Assembly: GCF_029783845.1 (NCBI RefSeq)
Contig: NZ_LWID01000001.1
Coordinates: forward strand, 1,550,001 to 1,614,000
Direction of reading: 5' to 3'
DNA from: Volucribacter amazonae
GTDB lineage: Bacteria > Pseudomonadota > Gammaproteobacteria > Enterobacterales > Pasteurellaceae
Length of the DNA: 64,000 nucleotides
The translations under genes and the position numbers were made by a program. The notes beneath the pieces are model-generated. The model saw nothing but the letters and a program-made list of their open reading frames with translations, had not been told where the DNA came from and ran no database searches. This document shows, piece after piece, positions 43,900 to 52,369 of this stretch (positions are counted from its first letter, which is position 1; the number at the start of each line of letters is the position of its first letter).

Positions 43900-44559
43900 A
43901 TGGATCAACTCGCAATGAAGAAACAAGCGGCACAGGCAGCGTTAAACTATGTGCAAGAAGACAGTATTATCGGGGTGGGAAGCGGTTCTACGGTAAATTG
44001 TTTTATTGAATTATTAGGCAGTATAAAAGAAAAAGTGAAAGGGGCGGTGGCTGCCTCAAAACATTCTGAGCAATTATTGCGTGAACAGGGTATTGAGGTA
44101 TTGAATGCTAATGAAGTAACCAGCTTGGATATTTATGTGGACGGTGCGGACGAAATTACTCCGCATAAAGCCATGATCAAAGGGGGCGGAGCGGCGTTGA
44201 CCAGAGAAAAAATTGTGGCTTCTTTAGCCAAAAAGTTTATTTGTATTGTGGATCAAAGTAAACAAGTTGAGGTGTTGGGATCAACCTTTCCTCTGCCCAT
44301 TGAGGTTATTCCTATGGCACGTTCGCAAGTGGCACGTAAATTAGTGGAGTTAGGGGGAAGCCCAGAATATCGTGAGGGTGTCGTAACCGATAATGGCAAT
44401 GTGATTTTAGATATTTATAACTTTAAAATCCTTAATCCAGTGGAAACTGAAAAGACCTTAAATAATATTGCAGGCGTGGTAACTAATGGTATTTTTGCCT
44501 TAAACCCCGCTAACGTGGTGATTGTAGGTAGCCCAGCAGGCGTAAAGATTATTGAATAA
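43900..44559 (+). CDS. rpiA: Ribose-5-phosphate isomerase A
   Basis: RpiA interconverts ribose-5-phosphate and ribulose-5-phosphate. The ATG at 43900 gives 219 residues, equal to E. coli; a start at 43876 would add residues the family lacks. Motifs are VGVGSGSTVNCFI, LDIYVDGADEITPHKAMIKG and GGAALTREKI with the catalytic Asp and Lys regions. GAAAGAAA is the weak Shine-Dalgarno sequence. It is co-directional with serA, 17 bases downstream. Confidence 0.96.
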   Translation: MDQLAMKKQAAQAALNYVQEDSIIGVGSGSTVNCFIELLGSIKEKVKGAVAASKHSEQLLREQGIEVLNANEVTSLDIYVDGADEITPHKAMIKGGGAALTREKIVASLAKKFICIVDQSKQVEVLGSTFPLPIEVIPMARSQVARKLVELGGSPEYREGVVTDNGNVILDIYNFKILNPVETEKTLNNIAGVVTNGIFALNPANVVIVGSPAGVKIIE

Positions 44560-44576
44560 CACAGCGGAGAGTAACT

Positions 44577-45809
44577 ATGACGGTAAAAGTTTCATTAGAC
44601 AAAGCCAAAATTAAGTTTTTATTATTGGAGGGGGTACACCAAAGTGCCTTAGATGTTCTGCAATCCGCAGGCTATTCCAATATTGAGTATCATAAAAAAG
44701 CCTTAGATGCTGAAGAGTTAAAAGAGGCAATCAAAGACGCTCATTTTGTGGGTATTCGCTCACGTACACATTTAACCGCTGAGGTGTTACAGCATGCACA
44801 AAAATTAATTGCCATTGGTTGTTTTTGTATCGGTACAAACCAAGTGGATTTAACCGCCGCTAAGCAACGTGGTATTCCTGTATTTAATGCCCCTTTTTCT
44901 AACACACGCTCAGTAGCAGAATTGGTACTAGGCGAAATGCTTTTATTGATGCGTAATATTCCGCAATCTAACGCAGAAGTGCATCGTGGTATTTGGAATA
45001 AATCTGCGGTGGGAGCAAATGAAGTGCGGGGTAAAAAATTAGGCATTATTGGTTATGGGCATATTGGTTCACAACTCAGTGTTATTGCAGAAAGTCTAGG
45101 TTTACAGGTTTATTTCTACGATGTGGAAAATAAATTGCCATTAGGCAATGCCCAACAGGTACGCACCCTTGAAGAATTGTTGTCAATCAGTGATGTGGTG
45201 TCTTTACATGTACCAGAAAATCAATCCACTAAAAATTTAATGAGTGCTGAACGTATTGCACAATTAAAACAAGGATCTATTTTGATCAATGCGGCACGAG
45301 GCACAGTAGTGGATATTGATGCCTTAGCACAAGCCTTGGAGCAAGGAAAATTGCGTGGCGCAGCGATTGATGTATTCCCAAAAGAACCTGCCTCTAGTAA
45401 TGAGCCTTTTGAATCGCCATTACGCCGTTTTGATAATGTTATCCTTACCCCACATATTGGTGGCTCAACCGCAGAAGCTCAGGAAAATATTGGGGCAGAA
45501 GTGGCAGGAAAATTTGTGAAATATTCCGATAATGGTTCAACCTTATCGGCAGTAAACTTCCCTGAAGTGTCGCTACCTGAACATCATGGCACAAAACGTT
45601 TATTGCATATTCACCACAACCGCCCAGGGATTTTAAACCAAATTAACCAAATTTTTGTGGAAGAAGGTATTAATATCGCCGCGCAATATTTACAAACTGA
45701 ACCAACTATTGGTTATGTTGTGATTGATATTGAAACCACCAATACTGATACAATCTTGCAAAAATTACGTCAAATTGAAGGCACTATTCGGGCGAGAGTG
45801 TTGTTCTAG
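44577..45809 (+). CDS. serA: D-3-phosphoglycerate dehydrogenase SerA
   Basis: SerA catalyses the first step of serine synthesis with NAD. It is 410 residues long, equal to E. coli. The Rossmann motif is LGIIGYGHIGSQLSVIAESL near residue 155, catalytic Arg and His lie in INAARGTVVD and LTPHIGGST, and a C-terminal ACT domain (LLHIHHNRPGILNQINQIF) is the serine feedback site. The rpiA-serA pair is conserved in Pasteurellaceae. It ends at an uptake-sequence hairpin. Confidence 0.97.
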   Translation: MTVKVSLDKAKIKFLLLEGVHQSALDVLQSAGYSNIEYHKKALDAEELKEAIKDAHFVGIRSRTHLTAEVLQHAQKLIAIGCFCIGTNQVDLTAAKQRGIPVFNAPFSNTRSVAELVLGEMLLLMRNIPQSNAEVHRGIWNKSAVGANEVRGKKLGIIGYGHIGSQLSVIAESLGLQVYFYDVENKLPLGNAQQVRTLEELLSISDVVSLHVPENQSTKNLMSAERIAQLKQGSILINAARGTVVDIDALAQALEQGKLRGAAIDVFPKEPASSNEPFESPLRRFDNVILTPHIGGSTAEAQENIGAEVAGKFVKYSDNGSTLSAVNFPEVSLPEHHGTKRLLHIHHNRPGILNQINQIFVEEGINIAAQYLQTEPTIGYVVIDIETTNTDTILQKLRQIEGTIRARVLF

Positions 45810-45835
45810 TCATTTATAGCTAGCTAAAAATAAGA

Positions 45836-45865
45836 AAAGTGCGGTCAATTTTGACCGCGTTTTTT
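45836..45865 (+). terminator. serA terminator with imperfect uptake-sequence pair
   Basis: GCGGTCAA (45841-45848) pairs with TTGACCGC (45851-45858), extendable with a T-G pair, followed by a T run (GTTTTTT). The left arm is a full uptake sequence (AAGTGCGGTCA); the right arm is a decayed one (TGACCGCGTT). Confidence 0.75.
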
Positions 45866-45869
45866 ATGT

Positions 45870-45975
45870 TATAGTCGTTTCAATTTAAAATGAGACAAGG
45901 CGGTATGCCGAAGACAGTAGAAGTAGTACGGCGAGGCGTACCAACGCTGTATCATTTTAAAGTGGAATGACTATA
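45870..45975 (-). mobile_element. Correia-like palindromic element, copy D (full length)
   Basis: A full 106-bp copy in reverse orientation, from TATAGTCGTTTCAATTTAAA to TTTAAAGTGGAATGACTATA. Its final bases contain the TAG stop codon of yqfB on the minus strand. Confidence 0.88.
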
Positions 45976-46285
45976 TTATTAGTTGGTAATGAATGACATA
46001 AAATGTTTCTGTATTAGGATAAATTTCTCGAATGAGTTGTTTGAGCGTGATTAAGTCCATATTTTCTTGTTGTGCATGCGTTTGATTAATTTGTTCAAAT
46101 TGAATAGGCGTAACAGATAAAATCTTAATTTTGGCAAACCATTGATGTTGCTCTAAGGTATAAACATCAATGATAGAATTGGGTTGATAATGGCTTTCCG
46201 TAATATCACGAATAGTGATAGTTTTGCTACCATTAAGAATGTTTTGCTTGAAACGAGTAAAAAACGTAATTTCTTTTGTCATCAT
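45971..46285 (-). CDS. yqfB: N4-acetylcytidine amidohydrolase YqfB (ASCH domain)
   Basis: YqfB hydrolyses N4-acetylcytidine to cytidine in nucleoside salvage. The 104-residue protein aligns by eye with E. coli YqfB across its length: KEITFFTRFKQNILNGSKTI, TIRDITESHY with the active Lys/Thr region, HAQQENMDLITLKQLIREIY and FYVIHYQ. The stop codon (TAG, 45971-45973) is supplied by the end of Correia-like copy D. It is divergent from the DUF2301-like gene. Confidence 0.85.
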   Translation of the reverse strand: MMTKEITFFTRFKQNILNGSKTITIRDITESHYQPNSIIDVYTLEQHQWFAKIKILSVTPIQFEQINQTHAQQENMDLITLKQLIREIYPNTETFYVIHYQLII

Positions 46286-46335
46286 TTTTTCTTTCTTTTA
46301 AGATAATCTTATTTTTTTATTGATAAGGAAAAGTT

Positions 46336-46839
46336 ATGGCAGATCCACATATTCAATCGCCCATGGATAGTTGGGATTATATCAGTGTTATTGTTTATCG
46401 TTTAGGTTTTGTGATCGCTACCTTTGCGATGCCGTTATTGCCTTATTATCCGCAAGCGGAACTAGCGATATTGGTTGCGGCGAGTTGTTGTGCTTCTTGT
46501 TTGCATATTTATTTGAAAAAATTTCGTTTTATTTTGCAAATGGCAAGTTGGATTGCCTTATTAAGTTATGGGTTTGGCTTTCCCGCCATTGCTCTAGGCG
46601 GGGCATTTTTAACCCTTGGTGGGTTGTGTTTCAAAGAGTATTTTTGTTTTCGGATCACAGGATTAAATTTCCAACCTATATTATTAGCGATATTTTGGCT
46701 TAGTTTGCAATGCCATTGGCAAAGCATTAGCCTGATTTTATCGCTAATTATTACCGCACTTTTACTGCTCTTGAGCATACAAAAATGGCGTATGCCCTTG
46801 CATTTTGATATTGGCGATAAAAGAAAATATCAGGTTTAG
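46336..46839 (+). CDS. DUF2301-like integral membrane protein
   Basis: A 167-residue membrane protein with about five hydrophobic segments (roughly 18-40, 42-55, 62-78, 80-95 and 113-150). It resembles the DUF2301 family in its overall pattern (WDYISVIVYRLGFVIATFAM; LGGLCFKEYFCFRI). Its function is unknown. It stands alone between yqfB and rsmD with Correia-like elements on both sides, and AAGGAAAAG precedes the ATG. The family assignment is from memory. Confidence 0.6.
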   Translation: MADPHIQSPMDSWDYISVIVYRLGFVIATFAMPLLPYYPQAELAILVAASCCASCLHIYLKKFRFILQMASWIALLSYGFGFPAIALGGAFLTLGGLCFKEYFCFRITGLNFQPILLAIFWLSLQCHWQSISLILSLIITALLLLLSIQKWRMPLHFDIGDKRKYQV

Positions 46840-46860
46840 TGGTTTAAATATTTTGTTAAG

Positions 46861-46955
46861 TATAGTCGTTTCAATTAAAAATGAGACAATGCGGTACGCC
46901 AAAGACAGTACAAGTAGTACGGCGAGGCGTATCAACACTGTATCATTCGACTATA
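46861..46955 (-). mobile_element. Correia-like element, copy E (95 bp, end deletion)
   Basis: Reverse orientation from TATAGTCGTTTCAATTAAAA to TATCATTCGACTATA. About 11 bases of the inner end (TTTAAAGTGGA) are missing. The right part contains the TGA stop and last codons of rsmD on the minus strand. Confidence 0.85.
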
Positions 46956-47545
46956 AGTTGATACAACCGACAATCCACCATACCCATACTTTTTTGTTTA
47001 TGTAATTGCCAATGGGGCGGAACTTGTAAGGATAAGCCTTTTTCCGTTTCCACATAAACCAAAGCGTTGGGGGCAAGCCATTGATATTGCTGGAGTAGTT
47101 GAATGGCTTGTTGAGCAAGGTGTTGATGAAAGGGCGGATCAAGAAATACAAGATCAAAGTGCGGTTGTTTTTGTGGTTGTTTTAGCCAATCTAAACTATT
47201 TTGTTGAATAACTTCGGCTTGTTCAGGCGAACATTTTAATTGTTGCAAATTTTGTTGTAATTGTTTTGCAACGGCTTTTTCTCGTTCAATAAAGATGACA
47301 GATTTTGCTTGGCGTGATAAGGCTTCAAAGCCTAATGATCCGCTACCTGCAAAGCAATCTAAACAGCGACTGTCCACAATATAAGGCATTAACCAGTTAA
47401 ACAGGGTTTCTTTTACACGATCACCTGTGGGACGTAACCCCTCAGCCATTAAAACGGGCAGTTTACGTCCTCGCCATTGTCCCGCGATAATTCTTACTTC
47501 CCCTTTATTTGTGCTGGATTTGCTATTTTGTTGATTTTTTTTCAT
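46943..47545 (-). CDS. rsmD: 16S rRNA (guanine(966)-N(2))-methyltransferase RsmD
   Basis: RsmD methylates G966 of 16S rRNA with S-adenosylmethionine. The 200-residue protein carries RIIAGQWRGRKLPV, the RPTGDRVKETLFNWL motif, SAM motif LDCFAGSGSLGFEALSR and catalytic DPPF (LVFLDPPFH). The family C-terminus normally ends near the VxxRLYQ segment; here VDCRLYQ is followed by LIVE and a stop encoded by Correia-like copy E. It is divergent from ftsY, the usual neighbour. Confidence 0.94.
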   Translation of the reverse strand: MKKNQQNSKSSTNKGEVRIIAGQWRGRKLPVLMAEGLRPTGDRVKETLFNWLMPYIVDSRCLDCFAGSGSLGFEALSRQAKSVIFIEREKAVAKQLQQNLQQLKCSPEQAEVIQQNSLDWLKQPQKQPHFDLVFLDPPFHQHLAQQAIQLLQQYQWLAPNALVYVETEKGLSLQVPPHWQLHKQKSMGMVDCRLYQLIVE

Positions 47546-47631
47546 GGCTGATAGGTAAATAAATGATAAACTAGTGGCATTTTATCTATTTTAGTAAAAT
47601 CCAGCAATTTTATTTAGGCAGGTAACATAAT

Positions 47632-49176
47632 ATGGCAAATGAAAAGAAAAAAGGTGGTTTTTGGTCTTGGTTTGGTTTAGGCAAAAAGCAAAAGGAACAA
47701 CAAGATATTTCACCACAAGAGAAAGATCAGCTTGTTAATGAACAAGCAGAAACTACACTTGTAGAGCAAGAGCAAGAGCAAGAGCAAGAGCAAGAGCAAG
47801 AGCAAGAGCAAGAGCAAGAGCAAGAGCAAGAGCAAGAGCAAGAGCAAGAGCAAGAGCAAGAGCAAGAGCAAGAGCAAGAGCAAGAGCAAGAGCAAGAGCA
47901 AGAGCAAGAGCAAGAAATTATTCCTGAATTGAATGATATTGTTGAGAATTTTGCTAAAGCAGAAGGAAATTTGCCTTTAGAAGAGAACAGTACAGCCTTA
48001 GAACCTGTGGAGATTGAGCAGGTTATTCCTGAAAGTATTGAGCCTGAAGTAGAGCAAGCCCCTTTAACGGCACAAAGTGCGGTGCAAAATCAAGATATTT
48101 TGCTTGAACAATCGGTAACATTATCGTCAGATAATGTGCAAGAACAAGAACAAGAACAAGAACAAGAACAAGAACAAGAACAAGAACAAGAACAAGAACA
48201 AGAACAAGAACAAGAACAAGCTAGCTCAATAACGCAAGAAAAGCCAAGCGAGGGGGGCTTTTTTAGTCGTTTGGTAAAAGGCTTATTAAAAACCAAACAA
48301 AATATTGGGGCAGGTTTTCGCCGTTTATTTCGTGGTAAAAAAATTGATGATGAATTATTTGAGGAATTAGAAGAACAGCTATTAATTGCTGATATTGGTA
48401 TGCCAACCACCACGAAAATTATCAATAATTTAACGGAACACGCCAGCCGGCAGCAGTTACAAGATGCGGAATTGTTATATCAACAATTAAAACAGGAAAT
48501 GGCGGATATTTTAAAACCTGTTGAGCAACCATTGTGTATTGATGAGCATAAAAAACCTTATGTGATTTTAATGGTTGGGGTAAATGGCGTTGGTAAAACC
48601 ACCACCATTGGTAAGTTGGCTCGTCAATTCCAGCAACAAGGCAAATCAGTGATGCTGGCAGCAGGCGATACTTTCCGAGCGGCGGCAGTGGAGCAATTAC
48701 AGGTTTGGGGAGAGCGTAATCATATTCCTGTGGTGGCACAAAGTACGGGGGCGGATTCTGCCTCAGTGATTTATGATGCAATGCAATCCGCAGCGGCTCG
48801 CAATATTGATATTTTGATCGCCGATACCGCAGGGCGTTTGCAAAATAAAAATAATTTAATGGACGAGTTGAAAAAAATTGTGCGTGTGATGAAAAAACAT
48901 GATGATACAGCCCCGCACGAGATTATGCTGATCCTTGATGCTGGAACAGGGCAAAATGCTATTTCACAAGCTAAACTCTTCCACGAAGCGGTAGGACTGA
49001 CGGGCATTAGTTTAACCAAATTGGACGGTACTGCCAAAGGTGGGGTAATTTTTGCCATTGCGGATCAGTTTAAATTACCTATTCGTTATATTGGGGTGGG
49101 CGAGAAAATTGAGGATTTACGTCCATTCCAAGCGGAACAGTTTATTGACGCATTATTTACGCAGGAAGAAGATTAG
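47632..49176 (+). CDS. ftsY: Signal recognition particle receptor FtsY with Glu-Gln repeat expansions
   Basis: FtsY docks SRP-bound ribosomes at the membrane. The 514-residue protein has a short basic N-terminus (KKKGGFWSWFGLGKKQKEQ), a long acidic A domain, and the NG GTPase domain from about residue 215. The NG domain carries GVNGVGKTTTIGKLA, DTFRAAAVEQL, DTAGRLQNK and TKLDGTAKGG. The A domain contains 25 then 13 Glu-Gln dipeptides, encoded by two hexanucleotide tracts. The NG domain is intact, so the protein should be functional. It is followed directly by ftsE and ftsX, as in E. coli. Confidence 0.96.
   Translation: MANEKKKGGFWSWFGLGKKQKEQQDISPQEKDQLVNEQAETTLVEQEQEQEQEQEQEQEQEQEQEQEQEQEQEQEQEQEQEQEQEQEQEQEQEQEIIPELNDIVENFAKAEGNLPLEENSTALEPVEIEQVIPESIEPEVEQAPLTAQSAVQNQDILLEQSVTLSSDNVQEQEQEQEQEQEQEQEQEQEQEQEQEQASSITQEKPSEGGFFSRLVKGLLKTKQNIGAGFRRLFRGKKIDDELFEELEEQLLIADIGMPTTTKIINNLTEHASRQQLQDAELLYQQLKQEMADILKPVEQPLCIDEHKKPYVILMVGVNGVGKTTTIGKLARQFQQQGKSVMLAAGDTFRAAAVEQLQVWGERNHIPVVAQSTGADSASVIYDAMQSAAARNIDILIADTAGRLQNKNNLMDELKKIVRVMKKHDDTAPHEIMLILDAGTGQNAISQAKLFHEAVGLTGISLTKLDGTAKGGVIFAIADQFKLPIRYIGVGEKIEDLRPFQAEQFIDALFTQEED
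47764..47913 (+). repeat. Hexanucleotide tandem repeat (GAGCAA) x 25 in ftsY
   Basis: Twenty-five perfect GAGCAA units encode (Glu-Gln)25. A six-base unit changes length in steps of two residues, so it cannot switch the gene off by frameshift. Confidence 0.95.
48142..48219 (+). repeat. Hexanucleotide tandem repeat (GAACAA) x 13 in ftsY
   Basis: Thirteen perfect GAACAA units encode (Glu-Gln)13. The unit uses GAA for Glu, while the upstream tract uses GAG, so the two tracts expanded independently. Confidence 0.95.
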
Positions 49177-49827
49177 ATGATTCGGTTTGCGAATGTGAGT
49201 AAGGCTTATCGTGGTGGTAAGCCGGCGTTACAAGGGCTGAATTTCCATTTACCTGTGGGAAGTATGACCTATTTAATTGGGCATTCTGGAGCAGGTAAAA
49301 GTACCTTGTTGAAATTAATTATGGGGATTGAACGGGCAAATGGCGGTAAGATTTGGTTTAATGGACACGATATTACCCGTTTGTCTAAGTATGAAATTCC
49401 TTTTTTACGCCGTCAAATTGGTATGGTGCATCAAGATTACCGTTTGTTATCTGATCGCTCGGTGTTGGATAATGTGTCCTTACCTTTGATTATCAGTGGT
49501 ATGCACCCAAATGAAATCAAACGGCGAGCCAGTGCGGCGTTAGATCGGGTGGGCTTATTAAATCGTGCTAATCATCTGCCCCTATATTTATCGGGTGGCG
49601 AACAGCAACGTGTGGATATTGCACGAGCCATTGTTAATCGTCCGCAATTATTATTAGCCGATGAGCCTACGGGAAATTTAGATGAGGCATTGTCGTTAGA
49701 TATTTTTTCCTTGTTTGAAGAATTTAACCGAGCAGGGGTAACAGTGTTAATTGCTACCCATGATCGCAATATTATCCAACAAAAGCCAAAACCTTGTTTA
49801 GTCCTTGAACAAGGGCATTTACGTTAG
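49177..49827 (+). CDS. ftsE: Cell division ATP-binding protein FtsE
   Basis: FtsE is the ATPase of the FtsEX complex, which controls septal murein hydrolysis through EnvC (encoded at 10.8-12.0 kb). The 216-residue protein has Walker A GHSGAGKSTLLK near residue 36, signature LSGGEQQRVDIAR and Walker B LLLADEPTGNLD. It starts directly after the ftsY stop. ftsX follows after nine bases. Confidence 0.97.
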   Translation: MIRFANVSKAYRGGKPALQGLNFHLPVGSMTYLIGHSGAGKSTLLKLIMGIERANGGKIWFNGHDITRLSKYEIPFLRRQIGMVHQDYRLLSDRSVLDNVSLPLIISGMHPNEIKRRASAALDRVGLLNRANHLPLYLSGGEQQRVDIARAIVNRPQLLLADEPTGNLDEALSLDIFSLFEEFNRAGVTVLIATHDRNIIQQKPKPCLVLEQGHLR

Positions 49828-49836
49828 GAAGTTGTT

Positions 49837-50763
49837 ATGAGTCGCCGTATTAATGCACCAATTTGGTTACAAATTGATTATGTGATTCGCTCGGTATGGG
49901 CGGATATGATGAAAAAGAAATTTGGTACGTTATTGACCATTCTTGTGATTACTGTTTCTTTGACCATTCCAACGGTAAGTTATTTGTTGTGGAAAAATAC
50001 CTATTTAGCCGCTACTCAATTTTATCCTGAAAGTGAATTAACCGTTTATTTGCATAAAAACCTGTCAGAACAAGATGCTAATCAAGTGGTGGAAAAAATT
50101 CGCTCGGAAACAGGAGTCGCATCATTGCACTATATTTCTCGTCAAGAGAGCCTTAATCAGTTTCGTGCTTGGTCTGGTTTTGGCGAGGAATTGGATATTT
50201 TAGATGACAATCCTCTGCCAGCGGTGGTAACGATTCAACCCCTTGCCGATTATAATGAACCAAACAAACGCAATGCGTTACGCAATAATCTGATGAAAAT
50301 CAAAGGGGTTGATGAAGTACGTTTAGACAGTGATTGGTTAGAGAAACTTACCGCATTAACGTGGCTAATTGCTCATGTTGCGATTTTTTGTGCGATATTA
50401 ATGACTGTTGCGGTGTGTTTAGTGATTGGTAACAGTATTCGTACTGAAGTGTATAGTAGCCTTGCCAGTATTGAAGTGTCTAAATTATTGGGTGCAACCG
50501 AACAATTTATTTTACGCCCATTTCTCTGTACAGGCGTGATTTATGGTTTATGTGGTGGGATTTTTGCCTGTTTATTAAGCCGTTTATTAATCGGTTATTT
50601 TACCAGTGCGGTGCAATATGTGGCGGATATTTTTGCGGTGAAATTTGAATTAAACGGCTTAAATTTTAGTGAAACCTTATTTTTATTCATTATTTGTGCG
50701 GTAATTGGTTATGTTTCAGCTTGGTTATCAGCCCGTCGTTATTTAAATCAAGAGGTGCAATAA
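49837..50763 (+). CDS. ftsX: Cell division permease-like protein FtsX
   Basis: FtsX is the membrane partner of FtsE and binds EnvC through its periplasmic loop. The 308-residue protein has one N-terminal membrane segment (about 30-55), a periplasmic domain (about 60-165) and three C-terminal segments. The cytoplasmic N-terminus is shorter than in E. coli (352 residues). The stop overlaps the murB ATG by one base. Confidence 0.95.
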   Translation: MSRRINAPIWLQIDYVIRSVWADMMKKKFGTLLTILVITVSLTIPTVSYLLWKNTYLAATQFYPESELTVYLHKNLSEQDANQVVEKIRSETGVASLHYISRQESLNQFRAWSGFGEELDILDDNPLPAVVTIQPLADYNEPNKRNALRNNLMKIKGVDEVRLDSDWLEKLTALTWLIAHVAIFCAILMTVAVCLVIGNSIRTEVYSSLASIEVSKLLGATEQFILRPFLCTGVIYGLCGGIFACLLSRLLIGYFTSAVQYVADIFAVKFELNGLNFSETLFLFIICAVIGYVSAWLSARRYLNQEVQ

Positions 50764-51788
50764 TGGAGAGTTTACAGGCTTTGCATACCTTTGGTTTGCC
50801 CGTAACGGCAAAAAAAATTGTAAAACTGACCGCACTTTCTGCGCTAAATAACTATTGGCAACAAGCACAAGATACTCATCAGCCGTTGTTATTTTTAGGG
50901 CAAGGGAGCAATGTTCTATTTACGCAAGATTTTGCTGGCACAGTGATTATTAATCAATTAAAAGGCATTGAGCATAGGCAAGATGCTGATTTCCATTATT
51001 TACATGTGCAAGCAGGGGAAAATTGGCATCAATTAGTCCAATGGAGTTTGCAACAAGGGATCGCAGGATTAGAAAATCTTGCCTTAATTCCGGGCTGTGC
51101 AGGAACCGCCCCCATTCAAAATATTGGGGCTTACGGCGTTGAATTTGAGCGATTTTGTGATTATGTTGATGTATTAGATTTAAACCATAATGAGGTTATC
51201 CGCTTAACGGCGAAAGATTGCCAATTTGCTTATCGTGAGAGCATTTTTAAACGTCAATATGCACAAGGCTATTTTATTTGTGCCATAGGATTAAAATTAG
51301 CTAAACAATGGCAACCTGTATTGGATTACGGTCCTTTAGCACAATTCACATCAAATCAGGTTACCCCCCAGCAAATTTTCCAACAAGTTTGCCATTTACG
51401 CCAAACTAAATTGCCTGATCCTGCTCAATTTGGCAATGCGGGTAGCTTTTTTAAAAATCCTACGGTGGCAAAAAGTCTTGCTGACACCCTAAAACAACAA
51501 TACCCCACAATGCCTTATTTTGCCCAAGGCAATGAACAAGTCAAATTAGCCGCAGGCTGGCTTATTGACCAATGTCAGCTAAAAGGCTTCCGTTTAGGCG
51601 GTGCGGCGGTGCATCAACAACAAGCGTTAGTGTTGATTAACCAAGATAACGCAACTAGCCAAGATGTGGTAGAATTAGCCCGTTATGTTCGTCAACAAGT
51701 GGGCAAACAATTTGGTATTTGGTTACAACCTGAAGTCCGCTTTATCGGAACAACAGGGGAAATTGATGCTGTACAGTTGATAAGTTAA
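50763..51788 (+). CDS. murB: UDP-N-acetylenolpyruvoylglucosamine reductase MurB
   Basis: MurB reduces UDP-GlcNAc-enolpyruvate to UDP-MurNAc, an FAD/NADPH step in peptidoglycan synthesis. The ATG at 50763 gives 341 residues, the E. coli-type length. LLFLGQGSNVLF and ALIPGCAGTAPIQNIGAYG bind FAD, NAGSFFKNP contains the catalytic Ser, and the C-terminal WLQPEVRFIG holds the catalytic Glu. It overlaps ftsX by one base (TAATG), with AGAGG upstream. An earlier in-frame start inside ftsX is unlikely. Confidence 0.96.
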   Translation: MESLQALHTFGLPVTAKKIVKLTALSALNNYWQQAQDTHQPLLFLGQGSNVLFTQDFAGTVIINQLKGIEHRQDADFHYLHVQAGENWHQLVQWSLQQGIAGLENLALIPGCAGTAPIQNIGAYGVEFERFCDYVDVLDLNHNEVIRLTAKDCQFAYRESIFKRQYAQGYFICAIGLKLAKQWQPVLDYGPLAQFTSNQVTPQQIFQQVCHLRQTKLPDPAQFGNAGSFFKNPTVAKSLADTLKQQYPTMPYFAQGNEQVKLAAGWLIDQCQLKGFRLGGAAVHQQQALVLINQDNATSQDVVELARYVRQQVGKQFGIWLQPEVRFIGTTGEIDAVQLIS

Positions 51789-51811
51789 TCCATAATAAAA
51801 TAGGAGAGATA

Positions 51812-52129
51812 ATGAAAGATTTTAAACAAATTCTTGCAACCTTACCTAGTATTGAGCATTTATCGGGGTTAAATGTGATGTCTGGCGATACTGTTGTGCA
51901 ATATATTCCTGCTTTAGAGGGGAAATTAGGATCATTGAAAGTTTATAATGCTTTGGCTCAAGAATTTAACGGAAAACTTGATCCCATTTCCGCAAAAAAA
52001 GGCTTAGAACTCTTTGCAGAACATACTACTGATGCAAGAGAGCATCTCGGTAAACACCCGAATATTGATTTACTATTTCGTGTGATTGAGGAAAATATTT
52101 GTTATCAGTTAGTGCCTGAACAAAAATAA
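51812..52129 (+). CDS. DUF2322-like small protein
   Basis: A 105-residue soluble protein, acidic to neutral, with no signal peptide or membrane segment. It resembles the DUF2322 family (LPSIEHLSGLNVMSG; GSLKVYNALAQEFNGKLD; LGKHPNIDLLFRVIE), whose function is unknown. AGGAGAG lies eight bases before the ATG. It follows murB after 23 bases and may be co-transcribed with it. A full Correia-like element lies just downstream. The family assignment is from memory. Confidence 0.65.
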   Translation: MKDFKQILATLPSIEHLSGLNVMSGDTVVQYIPALEGKLGSLKVYNALAQEFNGKLDPISAKKGLELFAEHTTDAREHLGKHPNIDLLFRVIEENICYQLVPEQK

Positions 52130-52155
52130 TCACGATAATTCTGAGGCATCGTTTA

Positions 52156-52261
52156 TATAGTCATTCCACTTTAAAATGATACAGCGTTGGTACGCCTCGC
52201 CGTACTACTTGTACTGTCTTCGGCGTACCGCCTTGTCTCATTTTAAATTGAAACGACTATA
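52156..52261 (+). mobile_element. Correia-like palindromic element, copy F (full length)
   Basis: A full 106-bp copy from TATAGTCATTCCACTTTAAA to TTGAAACGACTATA, with core CCGTACTACTTGTACTGTC. It differs from copy I (54974-55079) by a single base (CAGCG against CGGCG). It lies between the DUF2322-like gene and rluC, 26 bases after the stop. Confidence 0.92.
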
Positions 52262-52369
52262 AAAAACATGTCTCTATTTTACCCAACTCAAGGAATAATC
52301 CTCTGATTTTTCCTCCTGACAATGTTATGATTAGCACCTTTGAATAGTAATAAAGAAGTAGGCTCAGTT

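Noticed and set aside
47710..47913. Minus-strand open frame encoding a long poly-leucine run
   Set aside because: It is the antisense reading of the GAGCAA repeat in ftsY, with no Shine-Dalgarno sequence or recognisable protein.
47764..48219. Repeat arrays as a possible CRISPR
   Set aside because: The units are contiguous six-base repeats without spacers, inside the ftsY coding frame.
48090..48425. Minus-strand open frame with a Cys-Ser repeat
   Set aside because: It is the antisense shadow of the GAACAA tract in ftsY.
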